Of a stretch of DNA of 64,000 nucleotides, positions 47,935 to 58,249 are shown piece after piece; within the stretch, counting starts at the first letter, position 1, and each line of letters starts with the position of its first letter. The notes beneath the pieces were generated by a model. It saw nothing but the letters and a program-made list of their open reading frames with translations. It did no database searches and had not been told where the DNA came from. Both the position numbers and the translations under genes were made by a program. Source of the stretch: Daldinia sp. FL1419. Lineage: Eukaryota > Ascomycota > Sordariomycetes > Xylariales > Hypoxylaceae. Location: positions 186,001 to 250,000 of the forward strand of contig MU623355.1 of NCBI GenBank assembly GCA_025201765.1, given 5' to 3'.

Positions 47935-49475
47935 TTAGAATAGGAAGAAAAAGCCACTGCCAACCATCATTAAGCTCATGCTAGCTCCCGTGATGGCCAT
48001 CTTCGACCAATCTAGAGGAGGTGGTAGCGAGGCGGCGGATTCCTTGAAGCCGCCACTGGCACCGTACGACGGGGTCTCCGCGGAGCTGCTCTGAGTAACT
48101 TCGGCTTGGTTAGGCGCCGCGCTGGCCGACGGGATTTGAGCTCCTTGACTAGGGAATGCGACAACGTTAGACGTGGTAGAGTTGAAGTCTGTAGGTGCGA
48201 GCGCGACCTCATTGTTGACTAGATCGTATACAACATACGCAGACCGCAAGAAAGTGTCGCCTAGGAGGAACGATGAGCTGCTACTGCTGAAATTCTGGAC
48301 ACCAAACTGACAAGCCGATTCACCGTCAGCGAGAGCAAAGGATTTTCCGCTACTAGTTAGAGGCAGGACAAGCTCATCCATCGCAACGTTGATGACCGGT
48401 CCACCGGAGCCACCAAACCCAAACGAGAAATGACCTTGGCTATTTTTCATGCTGCAGGGAATCAACGGGACGCTGAAATCGCCATCGTACTCGGCGCCCA
48501 CCTCTTGCCACATTTGTTCTGCTAGATCTGTCGGTAAATAGCTTAATGTAGTGCCGGAGTCGAGGACGACGGGAATGGGGAACTCGGAAGAGAGGGTGTC
48601 GGTCCCCGATGAAGATGAAGCTCCGACGGACGTTAAAGCGACAGTAAAGGACGAAAAGATTCCAGAGCGTGAGTCCTTATAAATGTTGATTCGAGTAAGA
48701 TCGCCTTGATACTTCTTCGTATCAATTCCACCAAATAATATACTGCCGGTGCTAGCATCGAGATCGTTTAACCATAAACTATACGCATTGGTCGCAATGA
48801 GTCCTTGCTTTTGCATCACTACTGGTAGGTTGTCATATTCAGAAGATGTAGTGCGGGTAGTGCTGACAATGGCCTCGCTTGCCACATATCCCACGCCGAC
48901 GAGACCATACGGGATATCGGTATTAACGCCAAGACCCATAGTCAAATTACTCAACTGGGCACCACCGATTTCAAACGCTTCTGAGATATAATCGCCTTTT
49001 GAGTGGCTGCCGTCAACGTAAGAAATGCTAAATTCATTTTCTCCTACGACTGAGAAAGATGAGGAATCGCTTTCGTCAACTATATAAATGAAAGCCATTT
49101 TATTAGTTACCGCGAATTCGGGACAGCTCTTATTATAGGGTCATTTAGTATTCACTTACAAGATCCTAGAGTACAGCCCGGGTTGTTGGAAGTTCTCTGA
49201 CAGACGACAGAGTTGCTTGAAGGTACCCAGATATCGCTTGATCCCGTGTCCAGTTGTAATGTTAAATTTTGGCCCGGGGTACCAACCGAACATGAGGCGA
49301 AATAACCTCCCCTAAGTTTCTCGTTGGTGATAATCTCTGTAACAGTCCCATCTTGTCGTTTGATAAGCTTAGTTTCTGTTTCTGTTTGCCTTCTATGTAT
49401 ATCCCATTGGACGACTTGTGCACGAGCAACGGAGGCGGCTAATGCGCCAGCTGCGAACGTCGTAACTGTTTTCAT
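47935..49475 (-). CDS. GPI-anchored aspartyl protease (yapsin-like, pepsin A1 family)
   Basis: Secreted acid protease, probably held at the plasma membrane or wall, where yapsins process wall enzymes and prohormone-like substrates. Two exons, 49475-49160 and 49079-47935, give 486 aa. Signal peptide about 1-19 (ending ARAQ). A propeptide with a likely Kex2 site at LIKR (37-40) precedes the catalytic core. Active-site motifs are DTGSS (Asp76) and LDSGTT (Asp279). The splice restores CTLGSFDESDSS. A Ser/Ala-rich stalk follows from about residue 420. The C terminus ends in a hydrophobic stretch (about 469-486, MAITGASMSLMMVGSGFFFL) with small residues before it, as in a GPI signal. Length fits the OpsB/yapsin group. 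Substrate not predictable. Confidence 0.94.
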
Positions 49476-50268
49476 ACTTTAGATCTAAGGTGTAGTAAAT
49501 AAGCCGAGTCGGAGCCGCTAATGATAGTTTTGGATAGATCGTAGAGGATTTGAGCTTAGATATTTGGGACGGATTAGCCAAGAGTTTTTCGTGGGGTAAC
49601 CCAAGCAAGCCAGCTGTTAAGGGTTCTCCGGGGAGGATGACGCGGCTTCTCTCTTGTCTCTTACGGAACAAACTCCAACAAGAGAAGTGAGAAGAAAAGG
49701 AAGTAAACAAGAGTAAGAGCAAGAGTAAGAGGAAACAAAAGACAATGTGAGCCAAGGATGAATGGTATAATAAGAAAAGTAGGCAGACACCAGCGGCTAG
49801 CAAGAAAGAACAAAGAGTGGCCGTGAGAATGAATGAATAATATAACAGACGAATAGCAAATGGAGAGGAGAGATGTAAAACCCCAGGAACCAGCCCGGAT
49901 GCCAAGGAGGATTTTAGACCCAAGGCGATTATGCCAAGATGATTAAATCAATTTAAAAATGGACAACGGATAACCTTAAAGTGGCGGGAAGGACGGGCTT
50001 GCGATTGCTTAGACGGGCTGAGAATAGCTGAGATGGGTTTAGATGGGTTTAGAAAGCCTGCTAGAAGATAGCTAAGATTTTTGTTCGCCAAGAAAGAATA
50101 TAATTATTCTATTCCCCCCTGCTTTACCTAGCACGAAGTTGTCTTCAAAATATTATTGCAGCAAATATAATCGAGCTACTAACGAGCCAATATAAGAAAG
50201 TTATTAATCAACAATAATAGAAAAAAAGGTGAAGTCGAAAAGAATGCGTTGGTAGCTAAAAGTAAAGC

Positions 50269-50286
50269 AAAAAAAAAAAAAAAAAA
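50269..50286 (+). repeat. A18 homopolymer
   Basis: Eighteen consecutive A in a gene-free region. Confidence 0.8.
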
Positions 50287-50974
50287 GATTTGTAAAAAGG
50301 GGCACGAGGATAGAAAAGCGGCTATAAAGATGACGAAGCGCCTGAATCAGATCTGCATCGTGAATTTACAAGGGATTTGTACGCGTACAACGTACCTAAC
50401 ATTTGTACCAACCTGCCGGTTTCCCGAGTTGGGCAGGGTCAAAGCCGGTAAATCAAGAGGCGCAGCGAAGGCGAAAGCAACTGTATTTTAAGTGACGATG
50501 CAGTATAACCCCCCTGACCTAGGTAGTCTACTTAGTAATTACTACGCTAATGTTAATTATTCCGCTGTTACACTGATGCATCTAAGTGCTAGTGTAAAGC
50601 TACCTAGGCAGGTATTCAACAGGTAGAGCAATACTATTTTTCGTATGATATTAGTATACATAGGTAGGCACTCATTCATCATCGTCGTCGTCATTCTGAT
50701 CAAGTTACGGTATGATTGGGAATAAGAGGATTTAACTTTATTGGCAACATTAAACGTCGATAGCCCAAAGTATGCTAAACGAGCCAACCCACCTATTCAG
50801 TTTTTTCATCCTTTGCTCTTCAGGATGATACTAGCTTGACGCTATCTTCTGCGCCTATTAACCTAACCGCTTCCTCGATAATTGTTTTTGCAGCAGGATA
50901 TACCCCATGCGAATTCGCTTCGAGCTATATAAAGAATAGTAACTCATGAAACATGAAGTCGGCGGGGATGTTGC

Positions 50975-50998
50975 AAGAAGAAGAAGAAGAAGAAGAAG
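50975..50998 (+). repeat. (AAG)8 microsatellite
   Basis: Eight uninterrupted AAG units in a gene-free region. Confidence 0.9.
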
Positions 50999-51040
50999 GA
51001 ATAGTATGTATATCGTAAACCGATTAAGAGAAATTTAGTC

Positions 51041-51487
51041 ATAGCTGTCTAACCTAGGTACTGTCTAGGTAACTACCTCTTTAGCTGCTCAGTACCTAGG
51101 TTTACATTACGGCGTTTAATAACCGATTGGCTCAGACGAATTGAAGATGCGACGGGCGTAGGTACTAACAGGTATTCTTACTATAAACCTACATGTAATA
51201 TAATGCATCTAATATGAAGATACGTCTGCTAAAGTTAGGTACCTAGGTACCTACATAGCTCCAGAACTAAGCGTATGCGAGAGTATGCGGCTACTTTTAC
51301 AATGTCGCCTTACAAGTTCAATTTTATATCATATGGTTGTCGTTAGAATTCTTCATTTATGTAGGTACATACCTAGGTACTTACCTATTCAAAAGGCTTA
51401 TCTATAAGACTTACCTACTAACTACCTACCTAGGTACCTACCTACCTAACTAAGGTACATAGATACTTGGTTACATAGTAGGTTAGG
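51041..51487. repeat. Dense cluster of TAGGTACC/CCTAGGTA words
   Basis: About fifteen copies or part-copies of CCTAGGTAC, TAGGTACCTA and ACCTACCTA occur within 450 bp, on both strands because the word is nearly palindromic. Similar clusters lie in most gene-free stretches of the window and none of this density lies in coding exons. Confidence 0.8.
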
Positions 51488-51935
51488 AATGGATCTCGGT
51501 CGTGGCGGGGCGTGAAACGACGGAAGTCTAGAGTCTTGGCAGCTGAAACGCTGAGTATGTACATCGTCACCCTCTTTTGTACTCTTTTTATCCTCTTTTA
51601 TCTCGGAATCCGTAATTAATATTTCTACCTACCTCTTGGTATTAAGCAATTCGAACAAGGAGGTCGAGACACGTTTGACCTACGTAGCACCTTGTGAAGA
51701 TTTTGAGGGCGCCTATGTGAAGGTAAAAGTGAAAGCTTAACTATTTTATTTCATCAATTCCGGCTGCTTTTATTTACATGCTCTCTAATCGCCTTAACCC
51801 TCTTTGATCCGAGAGGATCGATATCGAGCCTTTGGCCAAACCCCAAAGCACTCGCTCTTTTCTTTCGATCGTCAATTCTCGACCTTTATTCTCATCCCTT
51901 TTACATATAGTTCCGTCGGTTTCTAGTATCATACA

Positions 51936-52487
51936 TCATATCGTAATTCCTACCATCTCTAGCAGACTTGTAGTTTGCCCGGTTTGAGAGCTGGTCTTCC
52001 GCTTACGGTTCGTGTAGATGATGCCGTAGACAAACTGCGCAATGCTCGTGATTACGGGTATCACACCTATCGCTAAGCCTAAGGCACCGAAAATCGAACT
52101 GGCTGTCGTGATGATAATCGACGCGATGAAATATGCGCTCCATACCAGAGTCTTGACGCACGCGAACGAGAGGTGTACAACCGGATTCAGCTGACCTCGA
52201 GCATATAACACAATCTCAATAATGTCGAAGATAAGTGTACCACAACCGAGGATGAGCGTGATAGCTCCCATGGTCCGCGCATACCTGATCAGGATATTGG
52301 CCGTGTAAGTCAGATACACGATCGTATAGTTATGAGATGTATCGACATCGCGCTGTTGATTCTCTACAGAAGACGCACAGATGAAAAGTAGAGCTGCGAC
52401 GACGATAGAGATAATTGTGCCAAGAACTTGTAGTATCCAGCATGGGAGCAGGTCGCGCTTCCGCCATATACCTTCGTAACGTCTCAT
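51936..52487 (-). CDS. Small four-TM membrane protein, unknown function
   Basis: Single exon, 183 aa. Four hydrophobic segments at about 16-38, 72-93, 108-131 and 136-160. The N terminus is short and basic (MRRYEGIWRKRD) and the C terminus is a polar Lys/Arg/Ser/Thr tail (TNRKRKTSSQTGQ). An N-glycosylation sequon (NYT) lies in the first loop. The topology is like fungal MARVEL or tetraspan proteins, but no diagnostic motif confirms this. Upstream and downstream regions are gene-free. Reality as a gene is supported by the clean hydrophobic pattern and the full-length open frame. Confidence 0.68.
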   Translation of the reverse strand: MRRYEGIWRKRDLLPCWILQVLGTIISIVVAALLFICASSVENQQRDVDTSHNYTIVYLTYTANILIRYARTMGAITLILGCGTLIFDIIEIVLYARGQLNPVVHLSFACVKTLVWSAYFIASIIITTASSIFGALGLAIGVIPVITSIAQFVYGIIYTNRKRKTSSQTGQTTSLLEMVGITI

Positions 52488-53416
52488 GTTAACACTTGCT
52501 CTTATAGCCCGCTATGTCGTTATCTTTGCTCATCTATCACAACTCGTTGGTGGATAAGTTGTTGGTAGGCCTAACAGTTGTATGAAACCTCCATTACCGA
52601 TATATCTGAGTAAACTACCGACTTACCTAGGTAAGTATCCGCATGTAGGGTAAGAGCAGGCTTATAGCATTCTGAAAAGTGCCTCGAATATTGTCGTCGA
52701 AACCGTATGGAGGTACAGCGTTTTACATCCCTCATCCTCGCTGGACTACGCCTTCGGGGCGGCCCCCACGCCTGCTTTTGTCCTATGGGAAATCGATCCT
52801 CGCGATGCAACAGGGTATGCATTCTGTACGCCTGATCCTGTCTAGAAAAGTGCAAAGATGGCGGGGCCAGTCTGTCCCACGTGAAGCGATATATATCAAA
52901 CCGACTTGAAACTCAGTTTCTGGCCTACAATCCTACTACGGAGCATCTAGTAAAGTAAGTTTTATCAATAATTTAGTTGGACATAATTAGTATATCATTT
53001 TCCTTACGGATCTTGTAGTAAAAAAATACATCGACGTCGTGCTACAAGGTCCTTAAACTGCGTCGATGATTCGGGTTTTCATGCATCCTCAACTTCTGGA
53101 TAACGTACATTGCCGATTGGCTATACGGGTCAGCCTCTTTTCTATTAATAACAGAATGGCAGATATCGTATACGTAAACAGCGAGACTGGTGGCTGGATA
53201 TTTGGTGACATTTATACAGCTTACAATTTACTTGCTATGGGCCCCTTTTAGGATAAGATCAGTTATACTTCTCCTTGAATGAACTCACTTGAACCAAGTG
53301 TAAGTTTTATATACGCACGGTCCTATTGTAATTCCTAACCGTAAATAATTACATCGGCCATATTGTTGCCAGATACTCGCTGTGGTCCGTATATGCTACC
53401 ATTTTGTTTGGGTTCC
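52488..53416. other. Intergenic region
   Basis: 929 bp holding the promoter of the four-TM gene and the 3' flank of the next MFS gene. A GC-rich patch occurs at about 52735-52790 inside AT-rich flanks, with open frames that resemble nothing known. No RNA gene recognised. Confidence 0.45.
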
Positions 53417-55421
53417 TTACTGCACATGCTCCTTTTCCTCGGCCTTGGGTATCCGCACCAGTGTTGCCGTGATGACAGCTCCTGTTAGTGCAGAAGCAAG
53501 TCCAAACCACCAAATTGCCTTGAGCCCCCGCAGCCCGATTTCGCCCGTCGGCAACGGGTCGACTTTGACACCTATCGAGTCCGAGATCGACGTCATGATG
53601 GCTGATGTCAAGTTTTGCACTGTGACTAGCAAAGCCCCCGCTGACCCCTGGTACGACCTGGGGACGCTGGAAGTAATGAATATAGCAGCCGCAGCAAAGC
53701 TCATGTCTGGGCCGAATGTAGCCAATGCTACGCCTGGTAGCGAAAGCGCCCAATACGAAGTGGATGGCGTCTGCGGTAAGAAGAAGGCTGGCCCTAGGGC
53801 GAAAGCAATCATACTTGCCGTAAATATCCAGTGTCCCGGGAACACGTGGAGTGTCTTGGACACTATGAAGGCTGCCAGTACGCCGACAATGCCATTTGGA
53901 AGGATATATAAAGCCACCGTAAGAGGACTCGCTCCTTGATAGCGCTGCCAGAATTGGACGGCGTAGAATTGCCACGCGCCAGCTTAGTAAAGTTATGTTA
54001 ACATTTATCGTTGTCGACATGGCCAAGTTGGGGGCGGTAGGTAGACTTACTGAAACCCCCGAACCCGAGAAAATACGCCAGGAGAAGGGCGGCGAAGCCT
54101 GGGGTTTTCCACAGGCCGTTCGGGACCAGAGGCCGTTTTACCGATCGCTCAACGAAAGCGAAACCAACAAACATCAAGAGCCCTACTATGATGAGCGAGT
54201 ATGTGTACGGACTCCAGTTAGCCGAAGAACCCTGGGTCAGCCCGAAAAGAACAAGGCCACAGCCTACGGATGAAAGCGCGGCACCAACGTAATCAAACTG
54301 TCGAAGCGAGGGCGCATCTACACCATTGCTATCTTTCGCAGGACTGAGATCCGGCAGCGTCATCTGTGCAGCTATGGCGCAAAGTACCAGGAAGATAGCC
54401 GTGCTTCCAAAGAGCCACGGTAGATGTGCAGCGAGCGCACCTCCGTGTATACATCCCAACCAAAATCCCAACGGAGCTCCAGCCGCCACTGTAAGAAGGA
54501 AGGTTAAAAAGGGGTAGCTATAATATTTGAAATAAACGTGGAAATAGGAACATATTATAACACATTATGACGTGACTTACTTAACGAAAAGACACGCGTC
54601 TTACGAACACCGGGCTTATAGACTCGACCGAGAATACTCATCGAAGCCGAAACGAGAACTCCTAACGACAACCCCTGCATAGCACGGGCGACGAAAAACA
54701 ATATCTTAAGACGAGGCGATACAGCGCCAGCGGCAACGGCGTGCCACGCTGCACTCCACAGGAATGCGCCAACCATCAAGGGCCTCGGAGGTGCCAGGTC
54801 GGCAAGCGATCCGGCGACGATGACGGACAGTCCACTCGCTAACAGTGCGGAGCCAAGGACCCAAGGTGTCTGCGTGGCCGGAAGACCTAGGGCATCGCGC
54901 AACGCCGTCTGCGCAATATTCGCGTGGCCGTACGTTAGCGCAAAGATGAGTTGACCTGCGGTACATACGAGCACGAAAACTACTTCCGCCGCCAAGCTCG
55001 GAAGCTCAGGCGGAATCCCTTGCGATAGACCGGCGCGGGTTGGCGCAGAGGTGTCTCCGTTATTGCCAGTCTCCTCGTCGGGGTGATATCCAGCAACACT
55101 CCGGCTCCTAATAGCACCCAGTTCCAGCATGGGATCGAGGAGGACTTCATCGCGCCCGTAGTCAGTAATGTCGCGAGTCTGCAGCTGGACTTCTATCTGG
55201 CTGCTGCGACTCCCGTCCGAGGCCTGGCCGAGAGCTTGCGCGAGAGCCTTGTGGTTCAACGTAAAGTAGTCGTTGCGAGAAGATCCCAGTAAAGGGTCGG
55301 GCGAAGCGAGGCCGGAAGGGAAAGCACCGGTTTCTAAGCCCAGACCCATGTATGGTGTTTCTGCGCCGGCGTCATGGTAGAAATCCGCATCTGGTAGCGG
55401 GCGCGAAGGATTATGATCCAT
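53417..55421 (-). CDS. MFS transporter, DHA2/ATR1-like
   Basis: Permease of the 14-TM drug:H+ antiporter group, resembling the aminotriazole/boron exporter-like branch. Three exons, 55421-54581, 54488-54051 and 53982-53417, give 614 aa. The splices rebuild TRVFSLMAAGAPLGFWLG and LGFGGFTGAWQFYAVQFWQ, both family blocks. About 140 hydrophilic N-terminal residues precede TM1, longer than usual. Other marks: LPATQTPWVLGSALLASG, GSLADLAPPRPLM (motif A loop), RYQGASPLTVALYILPNG and SVPRSYQGSAGALLVTVQN near the end. It lies in tandem with the next MFS gene on the same strand. A triple 9-bp repeat sits about 180 bp upstream. Substrate unknown. Confidence 0.91.
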
Positions 55422-55601
55422 GGTGAATGAACAAGAAGAATCAAGTCGAATGCCTTAGGTTAGTAAGCCCTCTGGTGTCTCTCGGTGGGAGTACCGTAGC
55501 GTAGGGGCGCATTTTTATAAGACGACCGTCGGTCCCGGTGGAGTCAAGTAAAGTTCTGGTTGGCATCGGAGACCAGCCGGACGTGCAATCGTTCACCTTG
55601 C

Positions 55602-55628
55602 ATTGGAGATATTGGAGATATTGGAGAT
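55602..55628 (+). repeat. Three exact tandem copies of ATTGGAGAT
   Basis: 9-bp units at 55602-55610, 55611-55619 and 55620-55628, about 180 bp upstream of the MFS start codon at 55421, probably in its promoter or leader. Read on the minus strand the unit is ATCTCCAAT. Confidence 0.9.
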
Positions 55629-56370
55629 ATGGGTTTGTATAGTGGAGTGTACCGCTCCCCGCGTCCGTAGACTGCGATGTGAATGGCTGGTAGATAAAAT
55701 GTTTGCAATGGTAATGAAACCTATCGCGGACTACCAACGGAACTATATCAGGAGATTCTTGGGATGTGGCCAATCGCTCTCCGATTTTCACCGACCGGTT
55801 TACGATGTAACTAGGTTAGTAGGATATATTATACTTACATCCGGTGTCTGCAACCCCTATGGCATCCGAATACAAGGGTGGAAGCATGCCGTATCGAACC
55901 TTGCCAAACTTTCGGTTATTTCGTCTGCGGTGTAGGAGCTCTGCTTGAGTGACCCTTTCGCCTGTAGCGTTGGAATCGATATCGGGGAGAAGGACTTGGC
56001 ATCTTGACCGGTCGGTCACCTCATTGCAATATTAAGCAACTGGCCGGTTTGCCACCGATAAGTCTTCATGCAGCATTGAGCTATCTTGTGTAGGTTAAAG
56101 ACTCGAGAACATGGATTGTTAATCAATGGGCCATTTCTATCAAATCTACGGTACTGATTTTCAAGGCCCTGTACTAGTCCCCCTCGCTCCATTTGAATCC
56201 CCTCTGATGCATTGCGCTCTATTCCTTATCTTTGAATAGTCTGGTAGTAATATATTTCGAGGAGGATACACCACTAGACATGTTATGACAAGCACCAGGC
56301 ATCTCTCTAACACAACGGCTTATTCTTGTTTGAGTATGAGCTCCGGTCTTCTTAGGATATAAGTTAACTG

Positions 56371-56402
56371 ATATAATAATAATAATAATAACAATAACAA
56401 TA
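56371..56402 (+). repeat. (ATA)n/(ACA) microsatellite
   Basis: Six to seven ATA-type triplets followed by ACAATAACAAT, just past the 3' end of the next MFS gene. Confidence 0.8.
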
Positions 56403-56514
56403 GTATAACTCAATACTAAGCCCTCGCGCGTCATATAGATGAGAATGCTTGATATAAATTCCAGAGAGTTTGAAGATGACAAGTTAATTTACTTTGTAAA
56501 TGCAAATGGTCTTA

Positions 56515-58249
56515 TCATCTCTTTTCTTCTAGTTGCTGCTTTCCTAGCTCTTCACTCTCCAGCGACTTCTCCTTGATTAGGAGAGAAAGTAAGAACCCTA
56601 CTCCAGCCGTTCCGGCAAGCGTCCAGAACACGGCGGATATCGACATCCTGTACGCTTCAATCACTCTATCCAACAGCTGAGGTGTCATATTGAGATCCTT
56701 CAAAAGTGGCACGAGACCAACTGCTTCTCGCACGTCGCTCAAAATTGCTAGGTCACCCGGCAAGGGGCCGATCAAGTTAATCTGAGACTCAAAAACGTTG
56801 TTGAAAACTGTGGAGCATATTGCCAACCCAATAAGCCCGCCGAATAGTCGGAAGGAGACTAGAATTCCGGCGGCGAGACCCATATCGTCAGCAGTGGGCA
56901 AGCTAGCTTGTAGGGGAAGGTTTAGAAGTGCAAACAGACTTCCCATCCCTATAGCGAGGGGAACCTGAAGAGAAGCTTTGGCCGCCAGTGTGGAGGAACG
57001 ATCCAAAAGGCTGAAAATTCCTACTCCGACTGCAGTCAAGGCCCAGCTGGCCCAGATAAGTAATCTGTACTTGCGAATTATCTCCACAGCAATGGCAGAG
57101 AAGAGACCGAAGCCAGCAGAGATGCAGCAAAGTGGGAGACAGATGACAGCAGACTGTAACGGGCCATCCAAATATACCGCTTGAAAAAATAGCGGAGTAT
57201 ACATGACAACACTATAGGTAACAACGCCGTGGAAGAAGGCCGTGAGAAGTGCCATAGACGCGGTGAGGCTCTTGAAAATCCGATAAGGGAAAACCGCCTC
57301 GACGGGTCGAGATTCGTACCATGCAAATACGACTAATACGACGGCTCCCAAGCACAGCGGGATCAGCGTCTTGTAGGACGACCACGGAAACATAGCACCA
57401 GCCCAAGCGACCGGTGATGCGAATAGCGTACATCCGATGGTGAAAAGAGCCATGCCACCCCAGTCAAGCCGACGCATCTTCTCTCGGAATGTCAGGTTAA
57501 TAGGCTTAAGGCTTAGGAAAAGAATCGCTAAGAGAAGACCCAGAGCTGATAGTGGCAGATTTATCCACCCAATCCATCGCCACGTAACGAATTGGCTGAA
57601 GATGCCCCCAAGAACGGGACCCAGGATTGTACCTCCTAACATCGGGATCGATAAATACCCTATGTACTTGGGACGTTCCTTTAACGTCGTAATATCGGCG
57701 AGAATGATCTCGCTTAGCACATCTAACCCCCCGGCCCCGAGTCCCTGGATGACACGCCCGGTAATCAAGACGCCCATGCTTCGTGACAGAGCGAAGACGA
57801 GGGAACCGACGATAAAGAATAAGAAGGAAGAGTATAGGGGTATCGCGCGGCCGATGACATTAGAGACGCTAGTATATATTGGCTGAACGACACATACTGC
57901 GAGCAAAAATGCTATACTAGCCCAGAAAGCCTCCAGCGTAGTTCCGTCAAGTTCGTGAGCTATGACCTAGACTATCGTTAAGTATTAAAAAGTCAACGAT
58001 CGTTGGAGTACGGCATCTTACCGGTATTGCTACGGCGAGGATAGTAGCGTCTATAGAAACCAGAAAACACATAATATTAATAGTTAGAAAGGACATTTGA
58101 AAAGCAAGCGGTTTCTTGCGCGGGCCGTCATCTTGTCTCGGCGGTTCAGGGGTATTGGTATCGTCGACTGCTCGTTCAAGGTCGGAAGGTGAAGAGTCGG
58201 TAAGGAGCGCATTAGCGACCGGGTCTGTCGACTTCTCCGGGTTTTCCAT
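56515..58249 (-). CDS. MFS transporter, DHA2-type (14-TM)
   Basis: Drug or toxin efflux-type permease. Two exons, 58249-58022 and 57966-56515, joined in phase 0 give 559 aa. Family blocks: DATILAVAIPVIAHEL across the splice (TM1), EAFWASIAFLLA, GRVIQGLGAGGLDVL, DITTLKERPKYIG, the antiporter motif C GGTILGPVLGGIF, WRWIGWINLPLS and FYLDGPLQSA-like QAVYLDGPLQSAVI. The tail is Glu/Lys-rich. Length and 14-TM pattern are typical. It is the same broad family as the gene at 8.4-10.5 kb, but has only one intron where that gene has eight. Start at the only ATG before TM1. Substrate unknown. Confidence 0.92.

Larger units (their letters stand above)
49476..51935. other. Gene-free region with CT-rich leader and repeat-word cluster
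   Basis: 2.46 kb upstream of the protease and downstream of the four-TM gene. The first 450 bp are pyrimidine-rich on the protease strand, as in many fungal leaders, and hold a long open frame (49923-49393, -) that overlaps the protease start in another frame. Further on are an A18 run at 50269-50286, (AAG)8 at 50975-50998 and a dense TAGGTACC cluster at 51041-51487. No supported gene. Confidence 0.5.
55422..56514. other. Intergenic region between two tandem MFS genes
   Basis: 1.09 kb with the promoter of the left gene and the 3' flank of the right one. Contains a triple 9-bp repeat at 55602-55628 and an ATA/ACA microsatellite at 56371-56402. No gene seen. Confidence 0.5.

Noticed and set aside
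50249..50491. Lys-rich 80-codon open frame
   Set aside because: It is produced by the A18 tract and has no recognisable sequence.
52679..52909. GC-rich patch with open frames on both strands
   Set aside because: It resembled a structural RNA at first sight, but no tRNA, 5S or known RNA motif could be matched.
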